A DNA stretch of 64,000 nt from Tyto alba (Eukaryota; Chordata; Aves; Strigiformes; Tytonidae). The notes under the pieces were generated by a model. That model was not told the DNA's origin. It made no database searches and was given only the letters and a program-made list of their open reading frames with translations. Numbering within the stretch: position 1 is the first letter of the stretch; every line of letters begins with the position of its first letter. Positions 37,552 through 52,074 of the stretch are shown here, piece by piece. Where the stretch lies: positions 16,850,989 through 16,914,988 of the forward strand of contig NW_024881322.1 of the NCBI RefSeq assembly GCF_018691265.1, read 5' to 3'. Both the position numbers and the translations under genes were made by a program.

Positions 37552-40500
37552 AATGTTTGGTGTCTGAACCTAAACAATTGGAGAAATCAGATCAGGTCAA
37601 ACTAAATCAGAATTTTTCAATTAAATGAACACACTTATTTGGGTCAATTAAGTGTTTTATATAATCTGTTATGGAACTTTATATTTTCAAATTATTTCAC
37701 TTTTTTAAGAGTTTTTATCCTTTTAGATTAACTTTTAAAATTAAATGAGACATTTTAAAATATGAGTTTTAACATTTTCTTTATGAAAAATATCATACAA
37801 TTAATTTTGGATGTCTATGACCGATGTCTTTCTTTTATCTTGTCTTCAGAACAAGCTGCTGGAGAATTTGAACAGATTATTTCTTTCCCTGTTGCAAACC
37901 AATCTTCTTCTGTGTCAAAAAAAAAAAAAAAAAGCAGCTTAGATCTGCAGCTTGATCCAATGTAAAATTAGGTGATTCAAATACAGTGGTCCTTGTTTGG
38001 GAAGGAGAACATCCTGACCTCCCTATGTAGCTATTCCATTGCTAGTCAACGTAAAGCACAGAAGTGATCTAAAAAATTACAGCAGAGAACATTTTCTTCC
38101 TTGAGGAGAAGGAACTGTGCATCCTCCTATTCAACTAGAAAACCTCATAGCCTCATGGCTGAACATGTTTCTTGGTATTTATGAATCTGGTCAGCTTTTC
38201 AGATAAGTGATCTGGATCTTCTGCTTTTTACTTTCAACATCATTTTAAAGTAAGACTGAACTGGGCTCTGGGTTTTAAAAAGAAAGTGATATAATTACCT
38301 CCACTTTACAGAGCACTGAGGACTTCTGTCCCTCTGACTCGGGGCTCTGTGGGTAGGGACAGAGTCTCCCCCCAGACTCCTCTGTGGCTGGATCCAGTAA
38401 CTGGGCTAGCAGCCCAGTGGCTCCTTCTCAGGCAAAGGATGTTTTAGATCCAGTCCTGGCACATGAAAGATTTTTCAAGACTGCTCTTTGGAGAGTGTTT
38501 GTCACTGAACATTTTAGATTCCATCCAGAAGGCCAAATAATTATATGCACTGAAGGCTGAATGCAGTGCTGAATTTGTAGGTACAATCATTTATTGGGTG
38601 TAAATGCTTGTCTTCACTCATCCACTTTGCAAATTGTCAGTAACTTAAGAGATAGTAAATATGACAGTGAAGACAAAATACAACAACTTCTGTCATGCTC
38701 AGTAAAGGACAAAATGTTCCTTCTCATCTCTCCAGCTGAGAAATTCTAGTGGTAGTGAGACTGTAGGAATGGTCTTTTCCCCAGGCCTTCTGCTTCCTTA
38801 GTAAATTGTATATAAAATCACATCCATTTTGTTGTACATAAAATCGGAATAATTTTCCTAAGTTTCACATGATCTTTTAAATTGAAAAAACCCCACCTCA
38901 TTGTTCATAGCTTTTTACTTATTTTTAAAATATCTCTAGAAAAAATAGACACGATGTGTCATAATTTATAATTTCAGAAGTTTCTTAATTTTGCCAGCCT
39001 TCCTATAAAATTAAGAACTCTTTCTATAAAGTGTTCCCTACAGATCATAGCCAATAAAAATAAATTAATTTATTTTATTTTATTTGCAGAAGAAAACCAC
39101 ACAAACTGAGGTTATAAACTAGCTTAATTTAATTAATCAGTGGGAGAGGAAAATATTGAAATATTAAGAGTACATTTCCTACCTTTGCCCACCCAGACTC
39201 AACAGTGAAGTTCTGTTATTCACAAACCCAACTTGCTCAATTCTATGTCCTGTTGCTTTTTCCATCTCAGTAATATGTTCTCTAGTAAATGAACCTTAGG
39301 AAATAAGTAATATATTTTCACTTAAAAGGGGAGAACAAAATAATATATTGTGGGTATTTAAGAATTCCATATGGTTCTTGTTATTATTTTGTACAAGACA
39401 GTAGAGTTAGGAGAAGTTACGGGTTTTGTCAGTCTGTCATTCAGACTTCCTTGGAGTGAATGGCTTGTCTGCAATACAAAAATGCAAAATGAAAACAAGA
39501 GGTTTGTGGTATAACATAGATGGGGACAAAGTATTACAGATAAATTGTATTCAGTGGAGTAGTGCTAAGAAGGAAGGTAACGGTTAATGTTATAAAAAAT
39601 ACAGTTATGCAGGACTGTTACTAACCAAGCCAAACTATTCCAGCAGAGGCCATTTTCCATCTTTGTATAGCATATGCTTATGTTAACAGGTTTATATTGT
39701 CTCGCGTATACAAAGAATTGCCAACGCAGTGTGGAAATGTGCTACGTCATAGATGGGACTTATTAGAAAATTAATGTAGGACTTAATGATCTGGAAATGG
39801 GTACAAAGGGTTGGATTACACAGGAATGGATTTATTTTAACTGTAGTGTTTGAGTGTTTGTAATCTTCCAAAATTCAGACAAGTTTTGATCAAGTCTCCT
39901 TGTTTGGGCATCTATGCGTAGACTCTGCCTTAGATTTTAAGAACCTAACTGATGGTGTTGAGGACAACAAACTAAGTTTCAAACTGCTGTCTGTCAAAAT
40001 AAATGAAAAGAAGTCAGAGCTTACTGAAGAGAACATCAGGCAATAATTATGGGTCTGAGAATACACAGGGAGTAGATTATTTGGGATCTGTAAGCAGTTC
40101 TAAGTTTTGGATGATATTGCATCACTGTTACGCTGTTACATTTTTGTCAACAAAGTAGATGATGTGTTTGAAAGAGAGAACACAGCTTTGTATGAACCTA
40201 ATGCATGCACAACAGTGCTTAGAGTTAATACAAATAAATGAAATGATTACTTTTTTTCAAAAGTGTGCAAAACAAACTGTGATTTCCAGTAATACTGTTG
40301 AGGTAGAAAGGAGGAATGTTCTCCATTTAGAAAGTAAAAGCTGAAGTGACATTGCTCAGTAGATGCCATGTTCTACTGTGTTGGTGTAGATATGTGCAAT
40401 ATCTATATTGCATATTATAATGGGCTGAGCAGGTTAGTTTTTACTGGTTGCAGCATCATTGAGCCCCCAGGGAGATGTCCAATAATCGACCATTAGAAAA

Positions 40501-43262
40501 TTCCATCTGACAGAAGACAGAAATGCTCCTTACCTGCAGAACCTGACATGTTCTCCTTCTCCTACCTGAGACATTCAGAAGAGTGTTTTAGAAAACTGTG
40601 CAAAAAAGAAGGGAGAGCAAATAATCTCTTGTCAAACTATGCAAGGAAGACAGTGCAGGAGGGTTTGCTTATACTCACATGTGGAAAGTTTCAGCTATAA
40701 CTCGTTAGAATCAGGATATCAACAGGGAACACATATCACACAATACATGACTGGCAGAATACAAGGTACCTGTTAATCTGACAGTTGATCTACTCAATGA
40801 ATATTTTTGTATCTCACTCCTGAATGTTTAAGTACTCATGGCATGGAAAGAAACATGCAGAACTGCCTTGAAAGATGTTTTTTTGCTAAAATGTACTTCC
40901 AAAGAGTGTTTGGCTATTTTGAATTGTGACATGTGTGAAAGTAGCAGGTGGTGTCACACCAATTTGAGTAAAGAGGTCTGTGTCATAAAATCAATGACTG
41001 TAGGTTACTGCTAGTAAGAAAATCTTGTTAGAAATCATGGCCAGAGATATACATTTGAAAGGTCTTTGGAGGCTGAGCTATTTCCTTAGCCCCCTGAGTG
41101 TTTGGTCTGGCTAATGCAGTAATCAACATTAAAAAACCTACACTTTACCAGTGGATCACTCGGTGAATACCTATCTTAAAAGGTCTTCTTTCCAAACTGA
41201 AATTGTTTGTATGTTGCTTTAAAGCAATAAAGGACTTCAGAGCCAAATACAATCAGGTCAAACTGGCTGTACAATGTCGTTATTTGCTAGAATGTTTTCA
41301 TGATCAGCTTTGAGCAGCTGAGGTTGTAATTTTCAGAGGAAACCAGAAGTCCATCCACCTTCCAAGGTTCACTTCATTGCAGAGAGGCTTCCAGATATCC
41401 TATCTTTTCTACAGGGTAGTGGCATCACATAGGTGTAGTGATGTCCTGTAGAGAGGATTTCTAGAAATCATGGATTTGGCTTTTCTATGAGTTTCCTACA
41501 AGGAACAAAACAAGGTGTCTAAATCTAAAGGTGAGGTTCAATGATCCCAGTAGCAAGGTCATGAAATGCTTTTAAATATTTATGTTTTCTTTTTTTCTGA
41601 AAATAACTCCCATATAGAAATGTTTGTGAACTTTTCTTTAGAATATTTATAAATCTTCTGCTATACTTTTTAGAAAATATGTATTTTTCTTTCTGCGAGA
41701 AGTCAACAAACTTAGTACCCTTTTTGTCAGAGGAGACAGCAGAGTATTTTGAGCAGGGGTTGTTTGATCTATCAGTGCAATGAGGAACTCCTAGCTACAT
41801 GAAACTATGCAAGCTGAAAGTTTAATAGATTAAGAAAGGTACAATACAAATCCAAATATATATAGGCTAGGATATATTCTGTTATAACTTTCAATAATGA
41901 TAATGATGGGGCTTCAACATCCATTTAAGGAAATCCTGAACCTACTGTATTTAGAAGGAAACAACTGAGAAAGGGAAGCAAAGAGGGAGTTTTAGAAGAA
42001 AGATCCTCTAACCCCCCTCCATTTCATATTCCTTATCCTTCCACTTCTAGATGTTGGAGGAAGCAGACCCAAGGTATCTGGTCTGCTTCAGTTAAGCAGT
42101 TTAACAGTAAACTGAATTTTATGTTATGATGTGTATTCAGGTCTGGTTTTATCTTAACCTCTTTGTGAGGCTGTGCCTCTCATAATGCAGTGCAACCCCC
42201 TTTCGTCATAAATGAGGGTGTACATGTAACAGTTGTAGGCTCATCAGGAACCAACTTTAAGGGAAAAATAGGGAATTTAGGCATCTGTAAGTCTGCATAC
42301 ATTTAAAAAAGCATCTTTGAGTTGAACTGACTTGAACTGAGTGCTTTTTTTTAACAAATAAAAGTTGCTATTTGAAAATACTTTGTGTTTACAAATGTGT
42401 AAATATACAATGTTTCATTGTTTTGTTTTTATTACAATAAAATGGTACTAGATTAGTAAACTGTAACAGGAACTTGATTATCATATAGGATCTAATCACA
42501 TCTTTGATATTGATGGGTAATTTAGGAATAGAATGTAGTCACTTAGACAGACTCTGCTCAACTATTTTGCAACTTTCATAGTAAATCCATTAAGTACATA
42601 CACGAGTTCTTACACTGATAAGAAGGATTATTTTCATAGAGGGGCCCTGGACTGTGGCTTTACACTTCATAGGTTTGATGCCTTACTTTTCAAAGACTTA
42701 AGTTGCAGAAGTTCTATACTATTTATGTTAATACTAGCAAGATCTTGGTACCTCAGTTTGCTGTTTGTAAAATATGTGTTGGGTGGCAGGCAATTCTCAA
42801 GTCAGAGATTATAAAATCCCAGATATTATGGTTTCCTAGTTTTGGCTGTGTCTGAATGCTGTTATTCATGATAACAGTTAATAATTCAATGTTCATTATA
42901 TGCCATTAGTTAATTAGCACAGATATCTCTTCTGTTGACAGGGAGTAAGAATTCCTTGTAGAAGTTCACCTGACTTAAGAGTTTCCCAGACATTTTCATG
43001 GATAAATGTGATTTCGTTTTTCATAAAAAGTGAGTAATATTTTTGGACTGCAGTTCAGTTTTTAGAAGCCATGTCAATGTATGCTTTCCTACCTCTAGGC
43101 CAGCTATAATAACAGCTAAGAGGAGGTTTTGGCTTCTGCTCAATTTTAACATGCATTATCAAGGCCATTATAGGGAGGTTGTTTTTCCTTCTGCCATCAA
43201 GAATCTGAGCAACAATATAACCAATGACTAATGCAAGAGGACAATTGCTGGTTTCATGCAGC

Positions 43263-43830
43263 TGTCAATTGAAGCCATATGGTCTAGACACTAGAGAGGT
43301 GCTAAGCTGACAGTGATTGAGAGATGGGACTCTGGATGGGTGTAAGTAAGAGGTCGGGAGTTTGGAGTTAAAATCAAAGCCAAAGTCAAAGTTGTGGCCA
43401 AAGTCATTTATTGTCAACAATACTTCTATAATTACACACACTCTAACTATACTTGTCAACATCTGATTGGTAATTACCCTCTGTCCATAATACACCAGAC
43501 AAATCATTGGCTACAAGTTAGTTACTGCTATCATAAGCCTATGGGCTAATTAAATCTTACAAGCACAAACATAATGTTCTATACACTTTTAGCTCAAGGT
43601 AAAAAACATTTGACTGTTTAAGAAACAGACAGACGTTTTTCTTTAACTGTTGCCTTGCATGTTTTCTTCAGACAAAACTCAGCATCTTTATCTTGTTTTT
43701 CTAAATTCCTGTTTGCTGCTCCCAAGACTTCTGGATGACCAGGGTCAAGATGCCCTCATCATTCACTAGCTGTACAGCACTCTCAGTTCTTCTTCCCAGC
43801 CGTCCTGCTACCCTAAGTGATGCACTAGTA
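43263..43830 (-). mobile_element. possible degenerate solo LTR (third type)
   Basis: On the minus strand a CCAAT-like AGCCAATGATT (about 43510), a TATA-like ATAATTATAG (about 43425) and an AATAAATGACTTTG poly(A)-like motif (about 43400-43415) follow each other with retroviral promoter spacing. The layout resembles the LTR at 63222-63616. I could not find matched terminal repeats or a target duplication, so the edges are guesses and the element may be something else. Confidence 0.3.
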
Positions 43831-44711
43831 ATTCAGATGCAGATGAAACCTCTTTTATGGTATAACCTTCATGCGGGGAAATCATACTTGTTTTACAATT
43901 AATAAACTCATTTTTTTGTGTGTGGATGAATGACTTTTCTGGGATAAAGATTAATATATCAAGTTTTTTACACTTGGTAATAAACTCATCTTAAAATATT
44001 ACTCTTTTTTTATAGTGTGCATGGTATTTTTAAATCTGCCTGCTTCTTAGTATCATAGAATATGACAGACAGATTAGTCATTGTAAATAAGAAAGAAAAA
44101 TATGAACAAATACTACTCAGATTAGACATCTTGAGTTACCTGCTGCTTTGAAGACAGGAAGACATAATAGTGTGGTTTGAATCATTTCATATTGTTTCTG
44201 CCTGACAATAAAGTCCTTGATATTTACTGAGGACAATAAAGATCCATATTACCTTGAAGTTATTAATTGCAAAATAGTGACTGCCGGAGAGAAAATGGAA
44301 CCAGTAGTTAAGGGCAGAGTTCTCACTAGCATAAACAGTACTGAAGGAAATTTTCCATTTACTCTGTTAGTCAAAAATGGCACTTAGTAACAAACCCAAC
44401 TGATTTCTAACAATTTTTGTGTCCTCTGATGGGAGGTTTTCAGTGTGTACATTTAAATTATGCTCATTCCCAGTACAGTACTTCAATGCAGATTTTTAAA
44501 GCAATGCTAAAGAATTTTGTCTACATTAGTATTGTTTTCCACATGCATTTAACTGTCAAAGGGTATGTATGTTCATACAGCTGGTGTGTGGGTTACGGTA
44601 AAACAGGATAAAGAGCTCTTGCTGTAGCAACCAAAACCAAAGGGGAGCCTGAGCCCTCCATGGGAGATCAAAGAAAAGCCTTTCCTCTGCATTTAGTAGA
44701 GAAATAGAAAC

Positions 44712-44732
44712 TTTTTTTTTTTTTTTTTTTTT
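44712..44732. repeat. poly(T) tract, 21 bases
   Basis: Homopolymer in low-copy DNA. Confidence 0.9.
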
Positions 44733-47020
44733 AGCTGGCTGTTTCTGTCACCCCCGCCTCCCCGCTTCTTGCTCCACCTGGTTTAAGTTTTCCATGCAGC
44801 AGATCACTTTTATTTCCAGTAAGACTTCCTATCACCTCCTCCTTTAAAAGTAGAAAAAATAAATTCTCTTTACATCATAAGGCAGAGTACATCCTAACCT
44901 CTCCCTTGGTGGAGAGCTAACTACTAATCCTCTGTTGTTCTGTACTTGATTACTTATCAGTCTTCTCCTTACTTTCCACACTGAATCTGTAGGGCAACCA
45001 CATTACCGATGGCTTGGAAGTTTAGTCTGCTGATGAATGTGCCTTTGGGGAAGATGGTGTGATTTCTGAGCCTGGGAAAAGCTCTGTGTGTGTCTGTGGG
45101 AGTTATGAGAAGGGAAATTAGTGAACGGGAAAACTAAGGACCTTAATGTAACTTTAATGTATTGCATAGTTTCTCTGTGTAAACGCCTGGCCATCTTTTC
45201 TGTGTAGTGAATGCATAATTGTGACTTTGGCATTTGAATAATTTTCCCCTCAAGGAAGCCCGAAAGGTTAAAAGCTTGAGGGGGATGGAAAATGTTTTTA
45301 TTCTCTCTGATCTATTACTTAATAGTGTTTAAAGTGATACCACCCACCAATATTAAATATCATGAAAACGAACTTCAGTATGCTCTTGAGTTTGGGAATT
45401 TTTGAAATACGATCAGGAGATATAAATAAGAAGGGGCAAAAAACCAAGTTCAGTGCTGTCAACATGAGGTATATTTTACTTTAACGATAAATTTTTGCAC
45501 TATGAAAAAAGAGTGCATAAAGTGCATAAGTGCATAAATTTACCTACGTTTATGTTAATAAAGAGAAGTCCCACTAAGATGTCTGGAAAAAGAAAGGAAT
45601 TAAACACATTTAACGTCTTTTTCGTTTACCAAAAGTGATTTCTGATATACAAGGTGGCCCAAACTAATCTCTAATGTGAATATATTGACTTTAGAAAGCA
45701 GAGTGGGTAAGCAAATGGTAAATTCAGCATATTTTTTCATACTTGAATTTGTTGTTGTCTCACTTCTCAGTTGATATTAATAAAACAGAAAATAGAAAGA
45801 AATTGCTTGATTGACTGCAGACTGTTCTGATTACTGTCTAAAACACAGCCATAGTAATTATGTACATTGATCATCCAGGGGATTTTAGTCTAGGGACAGT
45901 AAGAAGTCTCAAGCTTGTTTCAGGGAAAAAGTCTTTCTAGCATAAAAAACTATTTGGTTTTGTGTGGGTATCCTTTCTTTTAAGATTATGTGTCCATCTA
46001 TGAAGTGTATTTCCTAGTTTGGAGACTGGTAGGAATAAAGTTCCCATTCCACAAACACTTGTAGAAGTGGAAGTCCAAAAATTGACTTGTGCCAATGTAA
46101 ACATCAAAATTGTGAAAACTTCTAGTTAAGAGAGCGAATGCTTCTGAAGTTGCGTTATTGTCCTGAGAGAAAGACAGAGACTCATTATCCCACATAACCT
46201 TTAACTTCTACCTGTTGGATGATTTTTCTTTGAGATTCATGATAGTTTTAGGAACTGAATCAGTCCTTACTTATCACCATACAGGTTTTCGAGTTACTAT
46301 TCAGAATGAAAGCTTTCACTCCTATCCTGCTAGCTTCGATAGCAATGAGATAAACCTAATGAGAGGTGTTTAACTGTAATGACTGCAAAAGGATTTCCTC
46401 TGATTGAAAATCCAGTGTGGGTGAACCTATGCATCTAGCTTCAGACATGGAAACAATCAAAATACTCTGGAAAGACCCAGTTACTGTGTGTCTTGTCTGC
46501 ATCACTCTTAATCAATTCTGAGATGTTCCACTCACTTTCTGACTACAGTCCTGTTAGCCAGTTCTCAGACTGCAGTCCAAACCCATGTAAGTAAGGTGGT
46601 TCTGCATGGCTAAAATAAGGCTACATGTTGCCAGATTCACAGCAGTTTTAGGATTAGTTTGAATTTCATTGCCTATTCAACCTTGAACCTGCAGTAACCT
46701 TGGACTTTGCTTGCAACTTGGTGATCTACACTTTAAAATAATAGTGGCATCTTGTAGCACCTCCTCTGGCTGAATTAATCACACTGCCATAAAGATCTAG
46801 AAATTATTTTATTGTACAACTTACATAATTCCTTTTCTGCTTCTGAAAATTACAGGCTGCTAAAGATGAATCTATGATGAAGCCAGCACAAGAAGCTCAA
46901 GTTTACTAAAAAAGCCCTCCATAGGATAACTAGACACAGGAATTCCTCCAAGCTATTTGAGATCACTTTAAGTCTTGGTATAATATGCTTGCAAGGACAT
47001 GCAGAAACATGTTTGGGTTT

Positions 47021-47055
47021 GTTTTGTTGTTTTGTTTTGTTTTGTTTTGTTTTTT
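47021..47055. repeat. (TTTTG)n microsatellite
   Basis: About six TTTTG units with one TTG interruption; same unit as at 23864-23889. Confidence 0.85.
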
Positions 47056-47900
47056 CCTAGTATTTTTTCTTCAAGAGTGTAAAAGCTCCACATTTTTCTA
47101 AACTTAAATCTCATAGGGTATGAACTGTAATTGAACTCTCAGCAGGTTGGTTACTAAGGCAATCACACTGGGCAGATACTGACAGGGGAATTGGTGGAAA
47201 CTCTTGAGGGTATTTAACCAGAGTCTGGGCTGCAACACACTATTAAAAACATAGCTGTGGCTTATGCTGGTGGTTTGGGTTTGATTTGATTTTTCCGCCC
47301 CCATTTATATCTGACTCTCTAGCTTTCATCTGGAACATGTCTTCCCTGCTCCTGACCTGGCTGCCTATGGTAGTCCCTACACCTGACTTAGTTTATGCTT
47401 CTGCTGCAGTATTAATATTTATTCCACCTTTATATTCTGATTCCCATGCTGGGTCCTGAGCCTTCCCTGTTTCCTGCCCTTACTTCCACCCAGCTTCTGC
47501 CTGTTTTCTTGCTTTCTGCTCCCATTCTTCTGGATCTAATCTTTAGACAACAGAGCTGCTTTGCCACAAGACTGAACACCAAAGAAATAGCCTTGCATAG
47601 AACAAGTGCTTATCCATATGTGTTTGATGACTTGCCAGAACAGGGAGTAGTGGATATGTTAGATGATACTCTGTGAGGTCCCTGGTGAGCTGGTTTATTT
47701 GAACCCAATCTCACACTTCTTACCTCCTAGGGAGCTTTAAAAATGTCAACAGTGCCAGAGGGAACATCATATGATGTGATCTGAGGCAGCTGTAGTTGTA
47801 AATGGAGTCAGCCCTGTTCCTGCATTTTTATCTCTTCCTGATATTTCTGTCAAATCTGCAGAATGACAAGTCCTAAGAAGTGAATGGTAGTTCACAGACC

Positions 47901-47918
47901 AAAAAAAAAAAAAAAAAA
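47901..47918. repeat. poly(A) tract, 18 bases
   Basis: Homopolymer; no adjoining element recognised. Confidence 0.9.
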
Positions 47919-48487
47919 TCCACATCTTAATAGTTCATTCAGTGGAAGTGAATATGAAGTTTGGATATAGTAGAGAATCCTGTAAAAAGCTGGATGGTCT
48001 GCTCTGACTCCCATTCCTTCAGTACTTATGGCAGTATATGAGCAGAAGAAGGACAAGTGTGCTGCTGCAGGTAGGCTTGAAGACAGCAGTATTTCTGACC
48101 TCTGTAGGAGAAGAAAATCTTTGTAATAAGTGCCTGAAGCTGTGTAGGTTATTAAGACCTCACAAGCCACAAATCATGCTATGTATTGGACACTTTCCAA
48201 AAGCATATGGAAAGCATGAAGGCACAAATCAGTTATCTTAATTGCTGCAGAGAGCTGTGCTTGCATGTCCACTTGCTCAATTAACATGTGTGAACCCCCT
48301 GAGAGCCACGGCAGTGAACTCAACCTCAGGTGCTCTAGCTTCTCTCAGAAGGTTTCCTGGAGTTGTTTCAGCATGGGAGTCTTTGTCCAAAATACATCCC
48401 ATCTAACTGAAAAGTACAAGGAGCCTGGATAAAATGTGCATAAAGAATCAAAATAAAAATAAAAGCTATGTACAGAGAAAACTATTT

Positions 48488-48509
48488 AAAAAAAAAAAAA
48501 AAAAAAAAA
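48488..48509. repeat. poly(A) tract, ~22 bases
   Basis: Homopolymer preceded by AT-rich DNA with several aataaaa motifs; no element body recognised. Confidence 0.9.
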
Positions 48510-51261
48510 GTAATATTGTCTCATCCCTAGATACATATAAAGAAAATGGCTAAGTGCAGGGAACACAGTGAGGCAAGTATAATCTATAATTACTGATAAG
48601 CAACTGACCATCTTTATTTCTTCTGAGAGATCAGGCACTTTCACCTGGCACAGGAATAACTCAGGCTTCTGAGGTAGAAAAACTAGTGACACCAGTGTTG
48701 CTATGGCAGTCTTTTGTAGATAAAACTTCTGTATTGAAACATAGGATGTATTCAGGGAGGCACAGGACTCAAACATTTCGCAGCTCAGAAAGTTGTGAAA
48801 AAATTTTTTTTGTTACCTATATTCTTTCATGTCTTTACAAAGCCGAAGGTAGTTTTACTACATATTCCAGTTGAAATTTCTTAAAACAAAATGTCAGTGC
48901 AACAAGACTGTGTTACTATAACAGTCTTTGGGGTTACAGGTTTGAAAATTGAGTTCAATGGTTCATGATTCTGAATAATCTAATTTATTGCAGACACTAA
49001 CCATTGGAATTCTGAAGCATGAGCTTAGAAATCACTTGAATGTGACAGTCCATACATTCCTTAATTCAATTTTTCAAACAACAGGAATTGGGATAGTTGT
49101 CTTTGTTTGAAATGCCAAAGTAAAGTTGGGAAAACCAGCTTAATGGGACTAATCTTCAGAAGCGTTTCTCTTACCCCCTTTCTCAAGTGGATTATATGGT
49201 CTGTGGCTTTAATGAGATAATCACAATTGTTCAGATTGCTTTGTTGGAGGGATATTCTGCCTAAATGGCCTTTCAATTCCAATTATGGATATTAATATGG
49301 CAGTTAAAGGTCAGAAAGTGCTCCAGGCTAGAGCTTTGTCTATCTTATACAGTAACAACCAAAAAATTGCTCTGCCAATTGCAATGAGAGGTGTTAAGAC
49401 AGTGGCTAAAGGTCACGAGAAATGCTTCCATAGAACGAATTCAGTTGGAAAGACAAGCAGCTATAAATAATGCTTAGTAATGTTTATATCAATTTAGTTT
49501 AAGTGATACAACTCCTTAATCAGGATACTCTAAATCATGCAAGTCCTCTTAAATAAACATTTTTTACTCAGATTTAAAGGGAATTGTTTTGCTCTCCTGT
49601 GAATTACAGCTTCCATGCAACTGGAGTTTTCTCCATCCATTTCTCCAGCTAGTTCCATCACTAATTCCATAAGGGAATCCTTCTGCTGATGCATGCCCAA
49701 AAGGACAGTAGGCAGCTGTGTAACCTAACTTTGAAAACTGAATATAAAACAGGAAATAAATCACAGTTAGAACTATTTTCCCTTTATTTTTTCAATGTAC
49801 GGTTGTATTTTAAGTGTACAACCCTTTTCTGTAAAACTGCACTTAGGTTGGGGTAGTGAAAGGATATTGTCCTCACACAGGCCTCATTATCTGAAATCAT
49901 ATTTGATTTTTTTCAGGACAGTTAGAAAAAAGACTGCGTGTGCTTCTGTTCATAGCTGATCATACTTGTGAAATGTGATGTGATTGATAGGTATGATGAT
50001 ATCTTTGCTACGCAGATCTCCTTCAACCTGTTTGGAAGTTGATATTCTGTGAAGTCTCTTAGGACTACAGTCTGTCACTGTCTTCACACCATGAACAAAT
50101 TTGTCTGCCAGACAAATTTTGTTTTACTGTGGTATCTCTGTTGAAGATACAGTAGGAGAAGTAGTAAGACTATTAACTCATTGCTCAAGCGCTGTTTATC
50201 CCTTACTTGAACTCTACTGCTTACAGTGCATACAGTTAAAATGCGTATTCCCTGTCTGTACTTATTAAACCAATATGCCCTTGTCCTATTTTAAAACATA
50301 TAGCAATTTAGAAGTTGGAGGACAGTGCTAACAGCTCTGAGAGTATTGTGATATGGGGCCCAGGGGCAGCAGTGCCATCATCCATGGATATCATGAAGTT
50401 GAAATAGAAGTGACAGGATCTCCATGTCTGAGTTAGCAAAATGCTGATTAAACAATTCCAACTCCCTTATCTCTCTTGCAACTTCCCATTTCACAGCCAG
50501 TTAACTCCGGAAACTCTCTGGTTGTGCAGAGGATCTATTCTCGAGTGCAAAGGATAATTTTCTTAATATCCTGCCTTCTATGTAACTTGTGGATTTCAGA
50601 AGGCAATGCAGTACTTCTGCTGTGGGTGACACTAGAACCAAAGTCTTATTGTTGCAAGGCAGTTAAGCACAGATTGAAAGGCTTCATAAACTTTGGGCAC
50701 TGATTTAGTGACTTGAGTTTCTACTGAGACTGCCCAATAGAGGAGGCAGGAACATCCCCAAGATGCCCTTAAGACTTACTTTATATCCCTACAAACTCCG
50801 AATTTTCTGAACCAGTGCAATGTTAATATATAGGAACAATTCTGACTGAAGTAAAGATATTGACAGACAGTAGATCTATGCCTTTTACACTATCTTAAAT
50901 TATAACACAATACTCATTATCTGGCTCAGTTTCAGCACTTTCATTCTCAGGAGTTCTTCCTAATCAACTCAAGCTGAAGAGGAAAAAAGAACTGCACTTC
51001 AAAATCATATATATTTTCTAAATTTAAATACCTGCTTTATCCTTTTTCCTATGATGATGATCTTAAAACTGTCTTCTGAACACTGATTCTTCTAATTTAA
51101 AATATGCTTATGTATACACAGAACTAATTTCATGTAGCCATTTGCACCAGCATCAGAACATCCAGGAAAGATTTTTATTTTGATTTTCCCCTCTTGTAGA
51201 TATAAAGGTAGGTCTTTAAAAAACCCTAATAAAATTGCCTTTTATATTATGACTCAGTAAT

Positions 51262-51612
51262 TGCCGTCGTTTGAGCCTGTGCTCAGCAGCTAAATGTCAC
51301 ACAGTTGCTCACCCACCCACCTACCGACACCCGCCTGCTCCTGGCTGGTGATCCCAAACACAAAGGCCCCACAGCCACACTCCCAGAAGTGAGAGCCCCT
51401 CCCAGCCCACTCCTGCCTTTATATAGTGAGCATGATGTCACATGACATGGAATATCGGCCAATCCGGGCCCAGCACTCCAGATGTCCTCCCCCAACCCCC
51501 ACACACAGGCAAGGGCTCTCAGGCCTGGAGAGCCCCTGGGGTCTCAGTGTGTTGCAGCACTCCTCCAGCTACCAAAATGAACAGGAACTTTATTCCAGCC
51601 CGAACCAGGACA
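51262..51612 (-). repeat. 3' LTR of family A provirus, internally deleted
   Basis: At 351 bp this LTR is 141 bp shorter than the 5' LTR. The missing part lies between two gctcacc motifs that are separate in the other copies and fused here at 51307-51313, which suggests deletion by short direct repeat. The TATA box (minus strand, 51418-51425) is kept, but the lost segment includes the poly(A)-signal region. Confidence 0.9.
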
Positions 51613-51630
51613 GTATCCACCCCTTATTCC
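51613..51630 (-). other. polypurine tract of the provirus
   Basis: Directly upstream of the 3' LTR, the minus strand reads GGAATAAGGGGTGGATAC, a purine-rich run in the position where plus-strand DNA synthesis is primed. It is short and interrupted by pyrimidines. Confidence 0.45.
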
Positions 51631-52074
51631 ATATCATTTATGTTATGCTCACGTTCCATATTTTTAATACATTCTAGGTAATTACTAGCACACAAATATC
51701 ATTCCCTCAGTACATGGGCCATCATTGCACAATGTACCATGAGTTCATTTGGTCCATAGCTTCAGGTTCCATCTGTCATAACAGTCCCTTCAGGCAGGAG
51801 GAGCGGTGCTCGGTCAGTAGGGCAGAGGTGTCCTTGGACCTGGCAGGAGGATGGCATGCAGTCTCTGTTGCAGCTGGAGCTGGTGGCTGATGCATCTGAC
51901 GCTGTTTGTATTCACAGTCTGCGGCAGTCGCTGGGCATCAGTTGCTGAAACCAGTCCTAACTTCATCCAAATTCATGTTTGCCATAACAAAGCATTGATA
52001 GGGTGCTGTGGTGATTAATCTAATACAGCTTATTGGCTATTTTCGCCTAACATTAAGTCCCCTTGAGGTACACA
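51631..52074 (-). other. 3' non-coding region of the provirus, no env
   Basis: All minus-strand frames contain several stops. Nothing resembling an envelope or dUTPase domain is visible. The segment is GC-richer than the flanks and seems to be ancestral 3' untranslated or decayed sequence. Confidence 0.5.

Larger units (their letters stand above)
34791..51256. other. 16 kb AT-rich low-copy DNA, no gene seen
   Basis: No frame above 105 codons and none with a recognisable domain. It contains simple repeats and one possible degenerate LTR (listed separately). Three short tandem agtgcata-type units lie at 45511-45538. Confidence 0.55.

Noticed and set aside
39075..39111. Possible microexon: T-rich tract, CAG, 21 bases, then GGTTATA
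   Set aside because: One acceptor-like and one weak donor-like site in AT-rich DNA are expected by chance, and no neighbouring exon was found.
40388..40420. Imperfect palindrome around atatgtgcaatat/atattgcatat
   Set aside because: AT-rich with an unpaired insertion; such imperfect symmetry is common in this composition.
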